Part shown: in pieces, positions 1 to 5,461 of the stretch
Position numbering within the stretch: position 1 is the first letter of the stretch
Layout of the letters: each line of letters starts with the position of its first letter
DNA from: Flavobacteriaceae bacterium
GTDB taxonomy: Bacteria; Bacteroidota; Bacteroidia; Flavobacteriales; Flavobacteriaceae
Direction of reading: 5' to 3'
NCBI GenBank assembly: GCA_018674025.1
Contig: JABHBC010000248.1
Coordinates: 1-8,654 of the forward strand
Length of the DNA stretch: 8,654 nucleotides
Notes under the pieces: generated by a model
What the model was told of the DNA's origin: nothing
The model's database searches: none
The model's input: the letters and a program-made list of their open reading frames with translations, nothing else
Translations under genes and position numbers: made by a program

Positions 1-68
1 ATATGTTACAAAGCTTTTTAAAAAAAAATAGCTGTTATTTGATAAAAAACAAGGAAAAACAAGCAATA

Positions 69-749
69 ATGACCAAAAATAGCTTAAAAACAAGAAAAAA
101 CGACAAAAAATCAAAATCAAATTATTTTCTCTTTTTAGCAATATTTTTAACCTACATGGCATTTTATTCACAAAAGAATTCTGAAAAAACGAACCCTAAA
201 AAAATTGTTCTAATGGGGAATTCGATTACTGAGCACTGGCAAACATACAACCCCTTGTTTTTTAAAGAAAATTCATTTCTTATAAATAAAGGAATTAGTG
301 GTCAAACTACAGTTGAAATGTTATCTAGGTTCAACGAAGATGTAATTAAACAAAACCCTAAGGCCGTTTATATTTTAGCAGGTATTAATGATATAGCCCA
401 AAATTCTGGTTATATTTCTATAGATGATATTTCAAAAAACATAATTAAAATGGGGCTACTTGCTCAAAAAAACAATATCAAGGTTGTATTATGCTCTGTA
501 TTACCTGTAACCGAAATTATTTGGAATGAAAAAATCAAAAATGCAAATCAAAAAGTGATTGAGTTAAATCAAAAACTGATTAGTTCTTCAAAGAAAAACA
601 ACTTTATATACCTTGATTATTACAGTAAAATGAAAGAAGATTTAAGTTTGCTTACCTACGATGGGCTCCACCCAAATGAAAAGGGATATCTAAAAATGAA
701 TGCGATTATAAAAAAGTCTTTAAAAGGAATTACCAACAATTTTAATTAA
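69..749 (+). CDS. SGNH/GDSL-type hydrolase, membrane-anchored
   Basis: This is a serine esterase or acylhydrolase of the SGNH/GDSL superfamily. With the start at 69 it has 226 residues. A lysine-rich N-terminus is followed by one hydrophobic segment (about residues 19-34), so the catalytic domain is probably held outside the cytoplasmic membrane. The four SGNH blocks are visible: block I VLMGNSITEHW with nucleophile Ser52 (GNS in place of GDS), block II NKGISGQTT with Gly78, block III AGINDIA with Asn107, and block V DGLHPNEKGY with catalytic Asp198 and His201. The frame is open back to an ATG at 3, which would add 22 residues rich in Lys and Asn. I prefer 69 because the Lys-rich stretch plus one hydrophobic helix then forms a normal signal anchor, but the choice is not certain. 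The next gene begins 15 bases after the stop, consistent with an operon. The family cleaves acyl or acetyl esters of sugars and lipids; the substrate here is unknown. Confidence 0.85.
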   Translation: MTKNSLKTRKNDKKSKSNYFLFLAIFLTYMAFYSQKNSEKTNPKKIVLMGNSITEHWQTYNPLFFKENSFLINKGISGQTTVEMLSRFNEDVIKQNPKAVYILAGINDIAQNSGYISIDDISKNIIKMGLLAQKNNIKVVLCSVLPVTEIIWNEKIKNANQKVIELNQKLISSSKKNNFIYLDYYSKMKEDLSLLTYDGLHPNEKGYLKMNAIIKKSLKGITNNFN

Positions 750-764
750 ATTTGAAAAAAAACT

Positions 765-1313
765 ATGAAAAAAATTTTAAAATTTATTGGACTGATTTTA
801 CTCGCAGTCGTATTATACATTGGCTATTTAGTTATGAATCCCGTTAGCCCTCTTGAAACAGTTACTTTTGAAAATGATGAAGTAACTTTTCAGGTTGAAT
901 ACAGCAGGCCTTTTAAAAAAGACAGGCTGATTTTTGGTAATAAATCTGATGGTGCTTTGGTTCCTTTCGGTGAATATTGGAGAACAGGAGCTAATGCTGC
1001 TACTAATTTTTCGATTAACTCAGAAATTACTATTTCGGGAATTCAATTAATGTCTGGAAAATATAGATTATATACCGTGCCAAGGGAAGAACAATGGGAG
1101 GTGTTTGTTAACTCTGAAGCTGATACTTTTTTCGCAATTACAGAACCTGACAGTACTAAAGATTTAATCAGTTTTATGGTTACTCCGCAACAATTAAATG
1201 AAACTGTTGAGCAATTCACTATTGACTTTATACCTTCACCGCCAGGTGGTCCTTCATCTACAGGTCTTAGACTAAGATGGGATTTAACAGAGATTGTAAT
1301 TCCGTTTAATTAA
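765..1313 (+). CDS. DUF2911 family protein, membrane-anchored
   Basis: A 182-residue protein of the DUF2911 family, which is common in Bacteroidota and has no established function. Residues 5-24 form a hydrophobic N-terminal anchor or uncleaved signal after MKK. The family core follows: a YSRPFKKDRLIFG segment (residues 46-58), the hallmark VPFGEYWRTGANAAT (66-80), then ITISGIQLMSGKYRLYTVP (88-106) and WEVFVN (111-116). These alternating strands suggest a small extracytoplasmic beta-sandwich. The C-terminus ends in another strand, LRLRWDLTEIVIPF. The ATG at 765 follows an A-rich stretch with no Shine-Dalgarno sequence, as is usual in this phylum. It lies 15 bases after the SGNH gene and 15 bases before the amidohydrolase gene, so all three are probably co-transcribed. 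The family assignment is firm; the biochemical role is unknown. Confidence 0.88.
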   Translation: MKKILKFIGLILLAVVLYIGYLVMNPVSPLETVTFENDEVTFQVEYSRPFKKDRLIFGNKSDGALVPFGEYWRTGANAATNFSINSEITISGIQLMSGKYRLYTVPREEQWEVFVNSEADTFFAITEPDSTKDLISFMVTPQQLNETVEQFTIDFIPSPPGGPSSTGLRLRWDLTEIVIPFN

Positions 1314-1328
1314 ACTTTATATAGACGA

Positions 1329-2486
1329 ATGAGTTTTAAAAAATTTTTAAAGGTTTTTCTATTTATTGTGTTGCTAACCATAACTATTTATTTTTCTATA
1401 GATATTATTCAAAAGAAAAACAACCTGATGGACATTGAGGAATATAGTCCAAAATCATCATTGGTTGTAGAGGAAAATCCAAGAAATAGTGCAAAGTTTC
1501 CTTTTGTAGATGTACATAGTCATCAATGGAAAATGCCAGTAATGGATTTCACCAATCTTATAGCTGAAATGGATAGTCTGAACATGGGCTACATGATTAA
1601 TTTAAGCGGATCTGGATTTGCTACATTTGCAGGTAACCAAAATCTTATGGACATATCTTTAACGGAATCACTTGAAAACATTAAAAAACAAGGTGTCTCT
1701 AATAGATTTGGTGTATTTGTAAATATAGATTTTAATAAGTTAGATGACCCAGATTTTGGCACCAATAATGTTGAAATAATCAAAGACGCTGTTAAGCAAG
1801 GAGTTATTGGTTTAAAGGTTTACAAAAATCTTGGTTTAAATTTAAAAGATAATAGCGGTGAAAGGGTAAAAGTTGATGATAAAAGACTAAATCCAATATG
1901 GGAAATTTGTGGAGAATTAAATATTCCTGTACTCATACACAGCGGTGAGCCTTCGCCATTTTTCGACCCCATAGACAAACATAACGAAAGGTGGTTACAT
2001 GCAAGACAAAAGCCTCAAAGTTTTAGAAATTCAGACGAATACCCTTCTTTTGATGAGGTTATGCAAGAGCAGTATAATATGTTTAAAAACAACCCTAACA
2101 CAATTTTTATTAATGCACATCTTGGTTGGTATGGAAATGATTTAGACAAAATGAGCGCTCAACTTGATGATCTTCCTAATGTTTATACAGAAATTGGAGC
2201 GGTAATTGCTGAACTAGGAAGGCAACCAATTAGAGCAAGAAGATTTTTTATTGAACATCAAGACAGAGTCTTATTTGGAAAAGACACCTATAAAAAAAGT
2301 GAATTCGACGTGTATTTTAGAATCTTAGAAACAAGTGATGAGTATTTTGATTACTATAGAAAAAGACATGCGCACTGGAAAATGTATGGATTAAATTTAC
2401 CTGATTCAATTTTGAAAAAGCTTTATTATAAAAACGCTAGAAAATTATTTCCTAGTATTCCTTTAGAATTATTTGAGCCTAATTAG
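1329..2486 (+). CDS. Amidohydrolase-family metal-dependent hydrolase, membrane-anchored
   Basis: A 385-residue TIM-barrel hydrolase of the amidohydrolase superfamily, closest to the amidohydrolase_2 (PF04909) type. The expected metal ligands can be followed along the barrel: H-x-H at His63 and His65 (VDVHSHQW), His204 (IPVLIHSGEP), His264 (FINAHLGW) and Asp319 (VLFGKDT). Lys163 in GLKVYKNLGL sits where this subgroup has a conserved lysine. The C-terminal YYKNARKLF resembles the usual GNAxRLF end motif. A hydrophobic segment at about residues 7-24 precedes the barrel and suggests export with an N-terminal membrane anchor, which is unusual for a superfamily that is mostly cytoplasmic. Members hydrolyse C-N, C-O or C-C bonds (amides, lactones, decarboxylations); the substrate cannot be told from the sequence. 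The downstream GTG-started gene begins two bases after the stop, so translation of the pair is likely coupled. Confidence 0.85.
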   Translation: MSFKKFLKVFLFIVLLTITIYFSIDIIQKKNNLMDIEEYSPKSSLVVEENPRNSAKFPFVDVHSHQWKMPVMDFTNLIAEMDSLNMGYMINLSGSGFATFAGNQNLMDISLTESLENIKKQGVSNRFGVFVNIDFNKLDDPDFGTNNVEIIKDAVKQGVIGLKVYKNLGLNLKDNSGERVKVDDKRLNPIWEICGELNIPVLIHSGEPSPFFDPIDKHNERWLHARQKPQSFRNSDEYPSFDEVMQEQYNMFKNNPNTIFINAHLGWYGNDLDKMSAQLDDLPNVYTEIGAVIAELGRQPIRARRFFIEHQDRVLFGKDTYKKSEFDVYFRILETSDEYFDYYRKRHAHWKMYGLNLPDSILKKLYYKNARKLFPSIPLELFEPN

Positions 2487-2488
2487 TC

Positions 2489-3523
2489 GTGAAAAAAAAA
2501 ATTGTTTTATTTATATGTTTAAGTTTTAGTGTCGGTTCTTTTTCTCAAAATTTTGAAAATCTTGAATATTTGCTTCTTGCCTCACACGAAGATCAGTCTT
2601 TGTTATTTAAAGAATACCTAAACCCGCTAGTGACTAGTGTGAATTTTGGAATGGGAAGTGGATGGGCTAATACCGCTAAAACTCACAAAGTACTTGGATT
2701 TGATATTACAATTTCTCTAAATACTTTTTTTATTCCCTCCGATGCCAAAAAGTTTTCTACATCTGGATTAACCAGTATCACGTCTTCATCAGATTATTTG
2801 CCTACTGTTCTTGGTGGAAACACAAATGAAACTTTGTCTGTTTCCATAAATGATGACTCCACTGTCTTTCCTCCAAACGAATTTAGTGCAACGTTCACTG
2901 CTCCTTCTGGCATTAAGAATGATCTTTTTTTAGATATGTTAATAACTCCAAATATTCAAGTTGGCTTAGGGCTTCCTTTTAAAACTGATCTTATTGTTAG
3001 GTATATTCCTACAACATCAAGTAAAAACACGAATATTGATTTAATGGGAGTTGGAATCAAGCATGATATTTTACAATATTTTGGGCCTGTAGATAAAATC
3101 CCATTAATCGATTTATCATTACTTATTGCGTATAGTAATTATTCAATTGATTATGAGTTTCAAAAAACCTCAAACCTTCCAGGTGTTGGGCAAACAGCAA
3201 TAATGGAAATAAACAACTATACTGCTAAGGTTATTTCTTCTGTTGACCTAAAGCTGATAACTTTTTACGCAAGTGTTGGCTACTCAAAAGGAGTATCAAA
3301 CTTAAGTGTTTTAGGTTCTTATGATTTGTCTTACAATGTCGCAGATAATTCTGAGGTTGTTGTTTTTAATGTAGTAGATCCTTTGGAGGTAGGGTGGGAG
3401 AAAGAGTCTCTAAGTGGGAATGCCGGAATAAGTTTTAACTTACCTGGAATAAAATTATTCGCTGATTATACTATTCAAGACTATAACTCTTTAACTGTCG
3501 GGGCTTCTATTGGAATTAGATAA
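2489..3523 (+). CDS. DUF6588-like outer-membrane-type protein
   Basis: A 344-residue exported protein with a typical signal peptide (MKKK, a hydrophobic core, then SFSQ at about residue 20). The segment after the signal has LLLASHEDQSLLFKEYLNPL (residues 28-47) and then GSGWANTAKTHKVLGFDITI (57-76). This is the N-terminal pattern I remember for DUF6588 proteins of Bacteroidota: a short helix, then 'NTAK.HK.LGFD'. The rest alternates Gly/Ser-rich turns with amphipathic strands, and the protein ends in strands SLSGNAGISFN, IKLFADYTIQDYN and LTVGASIGIR, as in an outer-membrane beta-barrel. The start is GTG at 2489, two bases after the amidohydrolase stop; no in-frame ATG nearby would keep the signal peptide. 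A run of ten A bases (2492-2501) encodes the MKKKI start. The location is inferred to be the outer membrane and the function is unknown. It is the last gene of the plus-strand cluster. Confidence 0.75.
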   Translation: MKKKIVLFICLSFSVGSFSQNFENLEYLLLASHEDQSLLFKEYLNPLVTSVNFGMGSGWANTAKTHKVLGFDITISLNTFFIPSDAKKFSTSGLTSITSSSDYLPTVLGGNTNETLSVSINDDSTVFPPNEFSATFTAPSGIKNDLFLDMLITPNIQVGLGLPFKTDLIVRYIPTTSSKNTNIDLMGVGIKHDILQYFGPVDKIPLIDLSLLIAYSNYSIDYEFQKTSNLPGVGQTAIMEINNYTAKVISSVDLKLITFYASVGYSKGVSNLSVLGSYDLSYNVADNSEVVVFNVVDPLEVGWEKESLSGNAGISFNLPGIKLFADYTIQDYNSLTVGASIGIR

Positions 3524-3530
3524 TTCTTTT

Positions 3531-3983
3531 TTAAAGGTTTTTACTCCCTTTTAATTTAAACAAGCTCGATAATAAAATGATTGGCTCCCAATTCTTAGAT
3601 GAAGAAGAGTAAAATACGTGTCTAGTGCTTTTTGGTGTAAGTAATTTTCCAGAAACTCCGTATTCTACAATTTGCTTTTTAGTTATTTTTTCTTCATAAT
3701 CAGTCTTGATTTGATCAGAGTCATAATCTAAAAGAGTAACTGGAATTTGTTTGTATCCGAGTTTTTTTAAAGCGAAATATCTGTGATGTCCATCAATTAT
3801 AACAAATGATTTGCTGCAACATAAAATAGATGATATAATAATGTCGTCATAGTTAAAGGATTCAATATACTTTATAAGTTTATCTGCTTTTTGTTCAATT
3901 ATTTCTTCATGTGTAATTATTGTTTCTACATTAATTAATTTAACTCCTTTAATAATTGATTTGTCGAATTCTATTGAATGCAT
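3531..3983 (-). CDS. ParB-fold protein resembling free-serine kinase SerK/SbnI
   Basis: A 150-residue single-domain protein with the ParB N-terminal fold. The core motif is VIIDGHHRYFALKKLGYKQI (residues 61-80), followed by PVTLLDY (81-87). Residues HEE (25-27) come about 38 residues before Asp64 of DGHHR, and a later segment reads GKLLTPKSTRHVF (112-124). From memory, this combination (an upstream catalytic Glu, then DGHHR, then a 'PPKSTRH'-like segment) is the layout of ADP/ATP-dependent free L-serine kinases such as archaeal SerK and staphylococcal SbnI, which make O-phosphoserine. It is not a full-length chromosome-partitioning ParB: there is no helix-turn-helix or dimerisation domain. 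There is no signal peptide, so it should be cytoplasmic. It starts 15 bases after the stop of the upstream exported dehydrogenase gene and is probably co-transcribed with it. The ParB-like domain is sure; serine kinase activity is an inference, and a DNA-binding or other nucleotide-dependent role remains possible. Confidence 0.7.
   Translation of the reverse strand: MHSIEFDKSIIKGVKLINVETIITHEEIIEQKADKLIKYIESFNYDDIIISSILCCSKSFVIIDGHHRYFALKKLGYKQIPVTLLDYDSDQIKTDYEEKITKKQIVEYGVSGKLLTPKSTRHVFYSSSSKNWEPIILLSSLFKLKGSKNL
3533..3551. terminator. Possible weak terminator hairpin between convergent genes
   Basis: AAAGG (3533-3537) and CCTTT (3547-3551) can pair around a nine-base loop just after the plus-strand operon, followed by a T/A-rich stretch. 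The stem is only five pairs, and it lies inside the 3' end of the convergent minus-strand gene, whose stop is seven bases from the plus-strand stop. It is weak evidence for a terminator, but no better candidate exists in the seven-base gap. Confidence 0.25.
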
Positions 3984-3998
3984 GTCTAAAATTTTTGT

Positions 3999-5396
3999 TT
4001 ATTTAATTGGCAGCAAATCTAGTTCTTTATCTGGTATTCTCAAATAACTTTTTTGCTTGAGGCTTTCCATTTGTTTAAGTGCCTGGTTATCAAAATTTAG
4101 CCTATCTCCGTTGAAGATAACTCTCCATATTTTGCCGTTTTTTGATTCGGAGATATATAGTGATCCATCTGGCCCTTGGGCTAATCCCATTGGTCTATAC
4201 TTAGAATCTTTCATTTGCTTAACAAGATCTGTTTGTGTAAAACCATCTGCAAAAACTTCCAGATTTCCTGCCGGTTTTCCATTTTTAAATGGAATAAAAG
4301 CAACAATATATCCTGCTTGTGGGTATGGGCCTCTATTAGTAGATCCGTGAAAAGCAATAAAAGCTCCGTCTTTGTATCTATCTGGGAATTGGCTACCGGT
4401 GTAAAACAATAAATCATTAGGGGCCCAGTGAGCAGGAAGGCCCATGATAGGCTCTGCATAACCCTTTGCTTCTTGCTTTCCATCACCTCCATATTCTGGA
4501 GCTAACATTCTTTTACTTTTAAAATGATCATAATAAGTATAAGGCCATCCAAAATCATCATCTTTTTTAATAATCATAAATTCTTCAGATGGTAAAACAG
4601 AATTTTCCCATTTAGAATAATAATCAGGTGCATGATTATGAAGATAGTCTCTTCCGTGATTTACAGCATATAAATTATCTTGCTCCTTATTCCATGTAAT
4701 ACCTACAATACTTCTAAGGCCTGTGGCAAACCTAACTCCATCAGATTGTCTCTGCTCAAGTTTGTTTTCGTCAAATCTCCACACTCCACCTAGAATATTT
4801 AACTGTGAACAAGGAAATTCCCCTTTAACAACGGCATTCGGGTCTCCTGCTGTTAGCCTAAGATCTTCACACGCATTAGTAGGCGCGCTAAAAGTAACAT
4901 ACATTCCGCCTTTATTGTCAAAGGCTAATGATTTTGCATTATGCCATCTAATCGGATATTCATCAACCATAATAACTTCAGGTTTTCCTTTAGGAATAAG
5001 ATTGTTTGGGTCAAGTTTTTGTCTATAAACGACTAATTCTGAGCTATAATATAGATAGTCATTATGAATTTTCATTTCAGTTGCAAATCTTCCATCATTT
5101 GGGTAATCTCCAAATCTTTTAAAAATGTCCGCTTTACCATCTCCATCGACATCTCTAAGTGCCATATTACCTTTGTCTCCTGTATCTATTCGAAGTTTAA
5201 TATAAATATCTCCGTTAGTGTTTACCGCAAGGTGTCTTGCTGGGCCAACACTGTCTGCGACTACTAACGCACCAAATCCTTGTGGAAGAATTAAACCTCC
5301 ATTATCAGGGTCTGTACTTGGAACCTCAAAGACAGATCTATTGTCCGAACAAGACATTAAAAGTCCAACAAACAAAATAATTATTCTAATGTTCAT
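3999..5396 (-). CDS. PQQ-dependent sugar (sorbosone) dehydrogenase-like lipoprotein
   Basis: A 465-residue lipoprotein with a beta-propeller of the soluble glucose / L-sorbosone dehydrogenase type. The signal ends in a lipobox, LLMSC, with Cys16 as the lipidated residue. Propeller repeats are visible as RHLAVNTNGDIYI (54-66), NAKSLAFDNKGGMYVTF (153-169), FATGLRSIVGITWN (223-236) and PMGLAQGPDGSLYISE (402-417). His152 (RWHNAK) and Arg228 (GLRS) fit the positions of the catalytic His and PQQ-contacting Arg of soluble glucose dehydrogenase. NHGRD (246-250) and DDDFGWPYTYYD (279-290) are further family signatures. DVDGDGKAD (82-90) resembles a calcium-binding loop. Cys176 and Cys196 could form a disulfide, as expected outside the cytoplasm. 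The family oxidises sugars or sugar aldehydes using PQQ. No PQQ synthesis gene lies in this window, and the true substrate is unknown. The ATG at 5394-5396 gives a clean signal peptide. Confidence 0.85.
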   Translation of the reverse strand: MNIRIIILFVGLLMSCSDNRSVFEVPSTDPDNGGLILPQGFGALVVADSVGPARHLAVNTNGDIYIKLRIDTGDKGNMALRDVDGDGKADIFKRFGDYPNDGRFATEMKIHNDYLYYSSELVVYRQKLDPNNLIPKGKPEVIMVDEYPIRWHNAKSLAFDNKGGMYVTFSAPTNACEDLRLTAGDPNAVVKGEFPCSQLNILGGVWRFDENKLEQRQSDGVRFATGLRSIVGITWNKEQDNLYAVNHGRDYLHNHAPDYYSKWENSVLPSEEFMIIKKDDDFGWPYTYYDHFKSKRMLAPEYGGDGKQEAKGYAEPIMGLPAHWAPNDLLFYTGSQFPDRYKDGAFIAFHGSTNRGPYPQAGYIVAFIPFKNGKPAGNLEVFADGFTQTDLVKQMKDSKYRPMGLAQGPDGSLYISESKNGKIWRVIFNGDRLNFDNQALKQMESLKQKSYLRIPDKELDLLPIK

Positions 5397-5402
5397 AGTT
5401 TA

Positions 5403-5417
5403 AAGATAGTATATCTT
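5403..5417. repeat. Perfect inverted repeat in the divergent promoter region
   Basis: AAGATA (5403-5408) and TATCTT (5412-5417) are perfect 6-base inverted arms around the spacer GTA. The element lies between the dehydrogenase lipoprotein start (5396, minus strand) and the ABC-F gene, next to the putative -35/-33 element of the latter. It could be an operator for a dimeric regulator, but AT-rich palindromes of this size also occur by chance. Confidence 0.4.
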
Positions 5418-5445
5418 GACAAGACTCTTTACTTTTGTTTAATAT
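5416..5445 (+). promoter_or_regulatory. Promoter of the ABC-F gene (TTGACA and TAnnTTTG/TAATAT)
   Basis: TACTTTTG at 5430-5437 is an exact match to the Bacteroidota -7 consensus TAnnTTTG. TTGACA at 5416-5421 is followed after 18 bases by TAATAT at 5440-5445, a near-consensus sigma-70-type pair. The TTGACA is too close (11 bases) to serve as the usual -33 element for TAnnTTTG, so which pair is used is unclear. Either choice places transcription start roughly at 5445-5452, just before a TTG start at 5462, giving a very short leader. Confidence 0.55.
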
Positions 5446-5461
5446 CAATAAAAATATAGCC

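Noticed and set aside
3..68. N-terminal extension of the SGNH hydrolase from an ATG at 3
   Set aside because: It adds 22 Lys/Asn-rich residues before a complete signal-anchor and has no family support. It is also close to the window edge, so it cannot be excluded fully.
3531..3983. Chromosome or plasmid partition ParB
   Set aside because: Only the small N-terminal fold is present, there is no helix-turn-helix, and no ParA or parS-like repeats are nearby.
4057..4492. Open frames on both strands inside the PQQ-type dehydrogenase gene
   Set aside because: They overlap a well-supported coding region, have no recognisable motif, and their composition is what out-of-frame reading of that gene would give.
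5401..5408. Minus-strand TATCTTTA as a -7 box for the dehydrogenase gene
   Set aside because: It has one mismatch to TAnnTTTG and lies only four bases before the start codon, which would place transcription start inside the gene.
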